From an uncultured Lachnospiraceae bacterium (lineage in GTDB: Bacteria > Bacillota > Clostridia > Lachnospirales > Lachnospiraceae), in the NCBI GenBank assembly GCA_947591155.1, contig CANQDA010000001.1, positions 124,001 through 188,000 on the forward strand: a stretch of DNA of 64,000 nucleotides, written 5' to 3'. The position numbers and the translations under genes are program-made. Positions within the stretch are counted from its first letter, which is position 1, and each line of letters starts with the position of its first letter. This document shows positions 34,797 through 43,500 of this stretch, piece by piece. The notes under the pieces are model-generated. The model did no database searches and had not been told where the DNA came from. It saw only the letters and a program-made list of their open reading frames with translations.

Positions 34797-36405
34797 GCAA
34801 CACAGACCTCTTTCTCTCTATCATCTCATCAATCCGATCGATATAATTCCGAATATCCTTCACATTCTCTATGCGCTCGATCCTGTCCTTCTCGAACACA
34901 AGCTTCGTGGCAGCTCCCGCGCCGAGCGCCAGAATACTCTGCATCTCTTCCATGATCAGGATATTGTAGATGCCTTCTTTTCCCTCTTTCGCATAACCGA
35001 CATTCTCAAAATTCCCCGCCATATTCTTCTGGCGGTAGAGGTAATACGGGAACATGCCGAGCTGCTGCGCGTAGCGGGCGGTCATCTCCATGATCTCCTG
35101 ACTGTTCGTCATCGTCAGCTCCCTGTGTTCCTCCCGAAACAAGCGCAGCCTCGACGCTCGCTTGACCGCGAGCGAATGTACCGTAACGCTGTCCGGCCCG
35201 AGCTTCGAAAGCTCCTGCATCGTGCGCTCCACCTCGGCCATCCCTTCCCCGGGCAGACCGACGATCAGATCCATGTTGATGTTGTCAAAGCCCATCTCCC
35301 GAGCCAGATGAAAGGCCTTCACCGTCTCCTCCACCGTATGTCTCCGGCCGATGAAATCCAGCGTTTCCTGATTCATCGTCTGCGGATTGATGGAAATGCG
35401 CGTGATCCCGTGCTCCCTCAGCACCTGCAGCTTCTCCCGCGTGATGCTGTCGGGGCGCCCGGCCTCGACCGTGAACTCCCGGAGTTTTCCGAGATCAAAG
35501 CTCTGCTCCAGCTTCGTGAGCAGCCGGTCCAGCTGCGGCGGCTCCAGCGTCGTCGGCGTGCCGCCTCCAATATATACCGTATTCGGTACACGCCCGGAAA
35601 GTTCCTCCGAAGCATAGTCGATTTCCCTGCACAGCGCGTCCAGATACGCGTCCACCTGATCCTTCCAGAGATGCAGCGGACTCGAGCTGAACGAACAGTA
35701 CAGGCAGATGCTCGGACAGAACGGGATGCCGACGTAAAGACTGTACCCGTTTTCAAAATCAATATCCTTCAATATATGCCGCTCCCGGTTCGCGATCGCG
35801 ATCGCCAGAGCGGTCTTCTCATTGCCCGAATAGTAGGTGTCACGCATGTATTGCGCGATCTGCGCGTTTTTCCACCCCTGCTCGATCAGACGCATCGGGA
35901 TCTTCGTCGGGCGAATGCCGGTCAGCGTCCCCCACGGGAGCGTTCGTCCGGTCTGTTCGCTCAGCATGCGGTAGAGCAGACGCTTCAACTCATTCTTGAC
36001 CTCTCTGCGATCCGTCCCGGGCAGGATGACGGTCTCGCCCTCCCGGAGCGTTCTGTCCCCTTCCAGGAAAGCGACACGGATCGTACAGCCTGACTCGTCC
36101 ATCCCGGATCTGTCCGATCTCTCTGCGCGCTCTGCCCCGGCTTTTGTCCCATCACTGTGTGTTCCGTGTTCCGAACCGTCATCTGCCGTGACGAAAGAAA
36201 CCACCAGTTTCAGAGACTGCTGCGTCTCCTCATCCGGTGCTTCCGTGCCTTTCCCCTTCCGCCTGATATCATGCGTTTCGGGCAACCTGTTCTGTTCTGC
36301 GCAGGGCTCCTGCTCCACATGGACATCCTGCTCCGGATAAAACGCCTTCACGAGCGAGTGGATGTCATACGCGAAGCTTTGCCTGTCTGTATGGATCGTA
36401 ATCAT
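34789..36405 (-). CDS. hemZ: HemZ-type radical SAM protein (oxygen-independent coproporphyrinogen oxidase-like)
   Basis: The 538-residue protein has the radical SAM motif PFCPSICLYCSFSS (CxxxCxxC), GGGTPTTLEPPQLDRLL, VEAGRPDSITREKL, RISINPQTM and MDLIVGLPGEG, as in HemN/HemZ. HemZ-type proteins are annotated as anaerobic coproporphyrinogen dehydrogenases, although their exact reaction in Clostridia is less certain than in HemN. The ATG at 36405 begins MITIHTDRQSFAYDI, which matches HemZ; an upstream in-frame GTG at 36456 touches the MBL gene stop. The region 120-170 residues in is poorly conserved and rich in charged residues. Confidence 0.92.
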   Translation of the reverse strand: MITIHTDRQSFAYDIHSLVKAFYPEQDVHVEQEPCAEQNRLPETHDIRRKGKGTEAPDEETQQSLKLVVSFVTADDGSEHGTHSDGTKAGAERAERSDRSGMDESGCTIRVAFLEGDRTLREGETVILPGTDRREVKNELKRLLYRMLSEQTGRTLPWGTLTGIRPTKIPMRLIEQGWKNAQIAQYMRDTYYSGNEKTALAIAIANRERHILKDIDFENGYSLYVGIPFCPSICLYCSFSSSPLHLWKDQVDAYLDALCREIDYASEELSGRVPNTVYIGGGTPTTLEPPQLDRLLTKLEQSFDLGKLREFTVEAGRPDSITREKLQVLREHGITRISINPQTMNQETLDFIGRRHTVEETVKAFHLAREMGFDNINMDLIVGLPGEGMAEVERTMQELSKLGPDSVTVHSLAVKRASRLRLFREEHRELTMTNSQEIMEMTARYAQQLGMFPYYLYRQKNMAGNFENVGYAKEGKEGIYNILIMEEMQSILALGAGAATKLVFEKDRIERIENVKDIRNYIDRIDEMIERKRSVLHG

Positions 36406-36456
36406 AATATCGTTCACTTCCCAACTGTCCCGCGAAGTGCTTTTCGAACCAAACAC

Positions 36457-37083
36457 TCAGTACGGATTGTACTGTTTCTCGTACCCGATCGTACTCGACT
36501 CGCCATGTCCCGGCAAAACGAGCGTCTCGTCCGGCAATACAAACAGCTTGCTGTGTATGGAATCGTGCAGAGCGCTCATACTCCCGGTCGGGAAATCACT
36601 CCTGCCGACGCTGCCGCAAAATAAGGTGTCGCCGGAAAACAGCAGCCGCTCCGACTCAATGTAATAGCATGCCCCTCCCGCCGTATGGCCCGGGGTGTGC
36701 AGCACTTGTATGGAAAAACCGGCCAGCTCCACCGTCTCTTTGTCCCGGAAGAAGCGATCCGCCTTCACCGCAAGACGCTTCCTCTGCATCGCGGAGAGGT
36801 TCAGCATCGTCTGCTCCAGCACCGACTGTTCCTCATCAAGCGCACAGACCGGGATGCCGTACTGCCCCCGCAGAGCGTCCGCCGCCCCGATATGATCGAA
36901 ATGTCCGTGCGTCAGAAGGATCGCCACCGGCTTCGCCTGCAGTTCCCCGATCCTTCGAATGATCCTGTCGGCCTCATCCGCCGGATCCACGATCAGGAGC
37001 TCCTTTGTCTCCTTGTTCATCGCAAGATAACAGTTTGTCTGTATCGCGCCGAGCACCATTGTCTCTATCTGAAGCTTGTCCAT
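36457..37083 (-). CDS. MBL-fold hydrolase, glyoxalase II-like
   Basis: The 208-residue protein has the metallo-beta-lactamase metal motif LLTHGHFDHIG (HxHxDH), further ligands in LHTPGHTAGGACYY and FSGDTLF, and PGHGESSTIGYEK at the C-terminus. It resembles YqgX/GloB-like hydrolases that act on thioesters such as lactoyl-thiols; substrate not known. The ATG at 37083 follows AGAGAGGAAACATGAT. It lies between relA and hemZ in a gene order common in Clostridia. Confidence 0.92.
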   Translation of the reverse strand: MDKLQIETMVLGAIQTNCYLAMNKETKELLIVDPADEADRIIRRIGELQAKPVAILLTHGHFDHIGAADALRGQYGIPVCALDEEQSVLEQTMLNLSAMQRKRLAVKADRFFRDKETVELAGFSIQVLHTPGHTAGGACYYIESERLLFSGDTLFCGSVGRSDFPTGSMSALHDSIHSKLFVLPDETLVLPGHGESSTIGYEKQYNPY

Positions 37084-37167
37084 ATCATGTTTCCTCTCTC
37101 TTCCGTCCATACCTGTCCGAACTATTTTCAAAGATTCCGTCCGACGCGCCCCCCCCGGCTTTTCATC

Positions 37168-37228
37168 CGGCTCCGTCCGGCATATGCTCAGCCTGCCGCC
37201 CGGCTCCGACCCGCATACGCTCAGCCCG
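37168..37228. repeat. Two-copy 33-bp tandem repeat overlapping the relA stop
   Basis: Unit 37168-37200 (CGGCTCCGTCCGGCATATGC then TCAGCCTGCCGCC) is repeated from 37201 (CGGCTCCGACCCGCATACGC then TCAGCCCG). The second copy includes the relA stop codon at 37221-37223. A run of eight C lies just upstream at 37149-37156. Confidence 0.75.
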
Positions 37229-39659
37229 TCGTGCGCTCCACATCGATCACGCTCTCGACCTGACGAATCTTGTCGACCAGGTAATTCAGCGTTCCTTTGT
37301 CCGCGACTTCAAACGACATCTCGATCGTCGCGATCCCCTGTCGGCTCGTGCGGGAATTGACCGAGCGGACGTCGATCTTGCGCTCGGTAAAGATTTTCGT
37401 GATATCGACCAGAAGTCCGGTACGGTTATTACAGTAGATCATGATCTCCGCCATGTACAGACCCTTGTCGCCCTCCTGGGCCTCCTTCTGCCACTCGGCG
37501 TCGATCAGCCTCGAACGCTCTTCCTCCGGGAGGTTAATCACATTGATACAGTCGGTCCTATGCACCGTGACCCCGCGTCCGCGTGTCACGAAGCCGACGA
37601 TCTCGTCGCCCGGGATCGGACTGCAACACTTCGCAAAACGGACGCTCACGTCGTCGATCCCCTGCACCGTGATGCCGCCCTTGGACTTCCGAAGCTGTAC
37701 CGGGGCAGACTCCTTCGCGCTCTGGACCGCCTCGATGATCTGTTCGTCCGTGATCTCCTTGCGGTGATCGCGCTCATAGCCCTCGAGCAGCTTGTTGACG
37801 ACCTGCCCTTCCTTGAGTCCGCCATGTCCGACCGCGGCCAGCACGGAATCCCAGTCGCGGAAGCCGTACTTCGTCAGCACCCGCTCAACGTATTCCGGCT
37901 TCATGATGTCGGACTGTACGATGTTCTTCGCGCGGCAGTACGACGCCACAAGCTCCTTGCCCTTTACGATGTTGTCTTCCTTGAGTTCCTGCTTGAACCA
38001 CTGATTGATCTTGTTCTTCGCCTGCGAGCTCTTGACGATCTTCAGCCAGTCCCGGCTCGGCCCGCGTGAATTCTGCGAGGTGATGACCTCGATGCGGTCG
38101 CCGTTCTGGATCACATAATCGATCGTGACGAGCTTTCCGTTGACGCGGGCCCCGATCATGCGGTTGCCCACCGCGCTGTGGATGCTGTACGCGAAATCGA
38201 TCGGCGTCGATCCGTTCGGAAGATTCTTCACATCGCCGGACGGGGTGAAACAGTAAACGCTCTCCGAGAAGATATCAAAGTCGCTCTTCAGCAGGCTCAT
38301 GAATTCGCGGTTGTCCGACATCTGCCAGTCGAGCACCTGGCGTAGCCAGCTGAGCTTCGCCTCCTCGCTCTTCGTGTCGCCCTTCTTTCCGTCCGCCGCT
38401 TCCTTGTATTTCCAGTGCGCCGCGATACCGTACTCCGCCGTGCGGTGCATCTCGAACGTGCGGATCTGGATCTCGAACGGAACGCCGCCCGGCCCGATCA
38501 GCGTCGTATGCAGCGACTGATACATATTCTGCTTCGGCATCGCGATATAATCCTTGAAACGTCCAGGGATCGGCTTATACATCTCATGAATCAGCCCGAG
38601 CGCCGCGTAGCAGTCCTTCACGCTGTCCACAATAATACGCACCGCGAACAGATCGTAGATCTGATCCAGCGTCTTCTGCTGATTCACCATCTTCTTGTAA
38701 ATGCTGAAAAAGTGCTTGATCCGCCCGTCAATCTGCGCCTTGATCCCGGCGGCCTCGATGTGCTCGCGGACCTCGCTTACGATATTGTCGACGAACTCCT
38801 GCCTCGCGTCCTTTTTCAGAGCGATCTTCTCCACCAGATCATAGTACACGTCCGGCTCCAGATACTTCAGCGAGAGATCGTCCAGCTCCACCTTGATCTT
38901 GGAAATGCCAAGCCGGTGCGCGATCGGCGCGTAGATATCCATGGTCTCGCGCGCCTTCTCCTTCTGCTTCTCCGGCCTCATATACTTGAGCGTGCGCATA
39001 TTGTGCAGACGGTCGGCAAGCTTGATCAGGATCACGCGGATATCCTTCGCCATCGCGAGGAACATCTTGCGCAGGTTCTCCGCCTGCACCTCCACTTTGT
39101 CGGCGGAATAATTCAACTGGCCCAGTTTCGTGACGCCGTCCACCAAAAGCTCGACCTCATCGCCGAACTCCTTTCGAAGCTCCTCCGAGGTCATGACCGT
39201 ATCCTCGACGACGTCGTGCAGCAGCCCGGCGACAATCGTCTCCTTGTCCAGCTCCAGATCCGCAAGGATGATGCCCACACAAAGCGGATGGATGATATAC
39301 GGCTCGCCGGACTTGCGGCGCTGGTCTTTGTGCGCCTCGTATGCGATCTTATACGCCTTCTCGATCATGGAAATGTCGTCGGACGGATGATATTTGCGCA
39401 CACTGCGGATGAGCTCCTGGTACAGCACCTCCGGGCTCGTGAAATCCTCCATCGTCTTCACGCTCGCGTCGGCCTGCCGGATCTCCTCCACTCTATCCTG
39501 ACCGGTCTTCTTATCCGCAGATCCACGTTCTGTCTTCACATCCGTTGATTCCCGTGCGGTCCCCATCCCGCTCAGTCCCTGTTTTGTCTTCACATTCGTC
39601 GATTCCTGCATCGTTTCCATGTCTGCCGGCTCCTGATTCGTTTTCACATCTATCGACAT
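37221..39659 (-). CDS. relA: Bifunctional (p)ppGpp synthetase/hydrolase
   Basis: The 812-residue protein is a long RelA/SpoT homologue. In order: an HD hydrolase domain (YIIHPLCVGIILADLELD, AGLLHDVVEDT), a synthetase domain (KDYIAMPKQNMYQSLHTTLIG, EIQIRTFEMHRTAEYGIAAHW), a TGS domain (SVYCFTPSGDVKNLPNGST) and a C-terminal ACT domain (NRTGLLVDITKIF). It makes and breaks the alarmone ppGpp in the stringent response. The first 66 or so residues are an unusual low-complexity extension made of 18-residue repeats containing DVKT or NVKT; most homologues begin near the LYQELIRSVRKYHPSDD segment. An internal start is possible. Confidence 0.96.
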   Translation of the reverse strand: MSIDVKTNQEPADMETMQESTNVKTKQGLSGMGTARESTDVKTERGSADKKTGQDRVEEIRQADASVKTMEDFTSPEVLYQELIRSVRKYHPSDDISMIEKAYKIAYEAHKDQRRKSGEPYIIHPLCVGIILADLELDKETIVAGLLHDVVEDTVMTSEELRKEFGDEVELLVDGVTKLGQLNYSADKVEVQAENLRKMFLAMAKDIRVILIKLADRLHNMRTLKYMRPEKQKEKARETMDIYAPIAHRLGISKIKVELDDLSLKYLEPDVYYDLVEKIALKKDARQEFVDNIVSEVREHIEAAGIKAQIDGRIKHFFSIYKKMVNQQKTLDQIYDLFAVRIIVDSVKDCYAALGLIHEMYKPIPGRFKDYIAMPKQNMYQSLHTTLIGPGGVPFEIQIRTFEMHRTAEYGIAAHWKYKEAADGKKGDTKSEEAKLSWLRQVLDWQMSDNREFMSLLKSDFDIFSESVYCFTPSGDVKNLPNGSTPIDFAYSIHSAVGNRMIGARVNGKLVTIDYVIQNGDRIEVITSQNSRGPSRDWLKIVKSSQAKNKINQWFKQELKEDNIVKGKELVASYCRAKNIVQSDIMKPEYVERVLTKYGFRDWDSVLAAVGHGGLKEGQVVNKLLEGYERDHRKEITDEQIIEAVQSAKESAPVQLRKSKGGITVQGIDDVSVRFAKCCSPIPGDEIVGFVTRGRGVTVHRTDCINVINLPEEERSRLIDAEWQKEAQEGDKGLYMAEIMIYCNNRTGLLVDITKIFTERKIDVRSVNSRTSRQGIATIEMSFEVADKGTLNYLVDKIRQVESVIDVERTTG
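39532..39659. repeat. 54-bp tandem repeat inside the relA 5' end
   Basis: Units 39532-39585 and 39586-39639 are each 54 bp and begin GTCTTCACAT, with a third partial copy 39640-39659 reaching the start codon and a diverged copy before 39532. The unit length is a multiple of three, so it adds 18 residues per copy to the RelA N-terminus without a frameshift. Confidence 0.85.
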
Positions 39660-39734
39660 ATGATCACCATCTCTGCCTCATCTTGCAGCGCATGATCCGC
39701 TGCCTCTCTTCGCGCCTGTCTCGTTTTCTCCCGA

Positions 39735-40259
39735 CTATTTTCCTTCGTAACAGATCACTGACTCCACATCATATCCGGCGAGCTTCTCACGGCCGTTCAA
39801 CCCCGCAAGCTCCATCAGGAAAACGATCTTCACCACTTCGCCGCCGAGCTGCTCGACCAGCTTGGCCGCAGCCTCGATCGTCCCGCCCGTCGCGATCAGA
39901 TCGTCGATGATGACAACCTTCTGCCCCGGCTTGATGGAATCCTTGTGCATCTCAATCGTCGCAGAGCCGTACTCAAGATCATACTCCTTCGAGACCGTCT
40001 CGCACGGCAGCTTACCCTTCTTGCGCACAAGCACGAACGGCTTGTGTAAATTATACGCGACCGGCGTGCCGAAAATGAAGCCTCTCGACTCCGCTCCGAC
40101 CACCACGTCAAAATCCAGTCCCGCAAGTTTCTCCTGCATCAGGTCGATCGCCAGATGCAGCCCGTCTGCATCCTGCAGAATGCTCGTCACATCCCGGAAA
40201 ATGATCCCCGGCTCCGGAAAATCCGGTATGCTTCTCACGTACTCTTCGATCTTCTTCAT
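39735..40259 (-). CDS. apt: Adenine phosphoribosyltransferase
   Basis: The 174-residue protein starts MKKIEEYVRSIPDFPEPGI and has FRDVTSILQDADGLHLAID, GAESRGFIFGTPVAY and the PRPP-binding motif VVIIDDLIATGGTIEAA. It makes AMP from adenine in purine salvage. GGGAGGGAAAAGAAA precedes the ATG at 40259; an in-frame upstream extension of 35 residues is not family-like. It is the first gene of the apt-relA-MBL-hemZ-HD-hisS run, 75 bp ahead of relA. Confidence 0.96.
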   Translation of the reverse strand: MKKIEEYVRSIPDFPEPGIIFRDVTSILQDADGLHLAIDLMQEKLAGLDFDVVVGAESRGFIFGTPVAYNLHKPFVLVRKKGKLPCETVSKEYDLEYGSATIEMHKDSIKPGQKVVIIDDLIATGGTIEAAAKLVEQLGGEVVKIVFLMELAGLNGREKLAGYDVESVICYEGK

Positions 40260-40557
40260 TTTCTTTTCCCTCCCACGGTTGCGGCAATGCCATGCCGCGT
40301 CTTGAACGCACTGTGTCTGTCCCCACAAGCTCGCGTTGCCACGCCTGCAGGCAAGATCCTGCATCTAAAGGTGAAGTATAGCATTTTCCGCGATTTTTCG
40401 CAACTGCTTCTTCCAAATCAACTTATATCAGGAAAGACTCTTATTAAAAATATGTTCGATTTAGATAGCAAATAATGGAAAAAAATGGTATACTATTGCC
40501 AAACTCATTTTTAATCAACATCAGAAAAAGGAAAATACCCTAGAGGAAAATCTGAAA

Positions 40558-43500
40558 ATGAAGAAAAAAAAGTCAGCAGGAAACAGACATACAGTCTTTA
40601 TCCAACATATGTGCAAAAAAGGAACGGTGCTCCTGCTTGGCCTCGTCCTGACAGTCTCAGGAATTTTCGGTCTGGCATCTTACGCGGCATCATCTGATTT
40701 CGATACGGATATACCCTTGGAAACCGATTTTCCGGACACAGAGACACCGATGCCGGACGAAACTGCCATGGACACAGCTGCAACAGATCTACCCAGTTCC
40801 AATACGTCCGATACCGTTTCTGCCGCGGACGAACCCGCAACGATCGCACCGCAGACCGACGCGACGGCAGCAGACACACCCGCGACCGAACCTTCAAGTG
40901 ACACTTCATGGGCAAATACACATTCCCCGGACGCTCCTGCGACTGAACCCACACCAGACACGACGGTTCCTTATACCACTCTGTTCGGGTCGAAAACAGA
41001 CGTCGCGGATACGGCAGAGAACGAGACGCTTATTACCGAGGAGTCGCAAACAGAAGTCTCCGCATTCTCCGCGCTGCCTTATCAGACGATGGCCTTAGAG
41101 ACACTGCACCGGATCGGTCTCGCGGATGCCTTTGGCACCGGCACCGTACCTGCGGATCTGTTTACCGCGGAAAAAGACGGCGAGCTCTTTGAACTTTCTG
41201 CGGATTGGCCCGGTCTGGCCTCCGGCAGCCTGTATGATAATAACGACGCGATCCGCTCCTCGCTCTTTCCAAAGATTGACGGCTATCATATTGTGAGCGC
41301 CACCGTTCATGACACCGCCATCCGGCATATCGGTACCCTGACGACTGAAATCCACGGCCAGGAGATGACGTTTGTCTACTATTCCGCCGATCCGGTATTA
41401 AACGAACAGTCTGTGACTGTGCTGGAAGACGGCGGCACAATTGCGCTCCACTATGAACAAGAAGAATATGAGATTAGCTATGAGGTGTCCGGAGTGCCCG
41501 ACGTTACCGCAGATGACGTCTTTGGCAAAAACCGTCCGCAAAAGACACGGCGCCACGGCTATACATTGAATGTCACCGTGCCACGCGGCTATACCGGCGT
41601 TGTATATATCGATGGACAATTTCAGATACCAAACGGCGATTATGACTTCCTTCGGCTTGGTTCCGACCCCGAGTATGAGGGCACAACGACCGGAGCCAGA
41701 ATATCTGACAAAAGTTTACCGCGCTTTTTTTCACGTAACGGACGCTACAGCAAGACAAATGTGACTTCCCACCAAAACGTCCGCATATTGATGGCAAAGC
41801 GCGGTGAGTTTCTACGAGATTATTATCAGTTTGATCCGCATTTCTGGATGGCGGCCAATGAAGTATCCGAACGCATAGTAGCCAATGCAGCTCCTGTGCA
41901 GATCACGACGACAAATGTGGATAACACATATTCCTATACTTGGTATTTTAGTACCCGTGTGATCCCCAATGAGTGGAAGACATACATGTTACGCACGCTG
42001 GAGATCAACGGCGAATCCGTAGCCGTGCCGTTTTTTGAGAGCAGGCCTACCGATCCGAACGTTAGCGCAGAGACTACGCTTGCCAGTGGTACCCGTATCC
42101 GCATAACCCTCACTTATATTGAAAAGGATACGCTGACACCTCAGTCTGGGCTTCCAATCAACAATTATATACGTCACTACCGCCTGGAAGTGGAAAACGC
42201 CGCAGAAAGTCTTACCATCACCAAAGGGACCGTAACTCCGGCGACGTCATCACAGAATATACTCCGGTCTGCTTCGGGCGTTGAAGCTCAATACGCGATT
42301 GTTCAGTCCCGCAGTACCAACTGGACAGGTAAACAACAGGGCGACATCACCCCGGCCTCCCGTCAGCCTTCCGTCGGCTACCTCGGGTATAACCGTTACG
42401 GCAACAGCGCAGATGGAAAATTTCAGGGAAATGTACGGTTCCGGCCGCTTTCCGGCTTCCACACATCCGGAGGCATGGTGACGTTTCTCAATTCCTCCGG
42501 CAAGTCCATAAGCATCGAAGAATTCACGGGACCGGACAGTGATGGCTGGTACTATATTAAGCTGAACGCCAACGCAACGGACGCGATCCATCCTACATCG
42601 CTGGAAATCAAGGCTGCGCCAAATCGTTATGCCGTGCGCTATCTGCCCGGCAATCCAGTGAACGGCACCGTGGACAATATGCCTGAATTCAGCGGTGTCA
42701 CCGCAAGTCTGCCTACGCACACCGATACCAACAACGGCAGCTTTTACCTGCTAAACGGCACTTACGCGACTTCGGACACAGCTGTACCGATTGCCTCTGC
42801 ACCGACAAACAGTGCGGCAGTACCCTCTACCTTTCTTTCCTGGGCTCTGACAGACGAAAACGGGAATTTGGCCTCCGGCAACGCTTCAGATATGTTTTCG
42901 TATTTCCCTGGCGCCATCGGGTCCCTGCGCGAAATGATGAGCTATGCCGTCTACGACCGTTCGCTGGATCTTTGGCTGATCAATCTGGCGGCACAGTGGC
43001 AAAACAACCGCTTCCAATATTTCATTGACTTGCAGTGGAGCACCCCGGACGGCGTAGTGCACACGCAGAACAATGCCGCCACGATAGCAACCACCAGCGG
43101 TGCGCAGCGTGACGGCCAAAAGCTCCGTTTTGTATTGAGTAAGGACGCGGATGTGATCACCGATTTTCTGAAAAGCCACCCCGGTTACCGTCTATCTCCC
43201 GACAATGCCTATCTGTTCGATGTGGACGACAACGGACATATCACGATAAAATTTGAGCAGCTACCTGCCCGTCTGGACGTAACCAAAAAACTACTGGACG
43301 AAGACAAGAACGAAATCTCCGTCGCGCGTGAGTTTTCGATGGTCCTTACCCTCTCCTACCCGGAGGGCGCTACCGCTTTTGACGGAGCGAATCTCCCCGG
43401 ACAGCCTTTGAGCGCCGATTACAACGGGGATTATGCCTACACCGTGACCAATGCTTCAGGGGAGCAGATTAAAAAGACATTATCTCTGGCAGACGGCAGA

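Noticed and set aside
39532..39659. The relA N-terminal repeats might be a frameshifted or chimeric gene.
   Set aside because: The repeat unit is a multiple of three and the frame continues without interruption into the HD domain.
40969..40992. The surface protein contains PYTTLFGS, close to PYTTLFRS, the translation of a common sequencing adapter.
   Set aside because: The codons here are CCT TAT ACC ACT CTG TTC GGG TCG, which differ from the adapter at nearly every third base, so adapter contamination is not the source; it is a coincidence at the peptide level.
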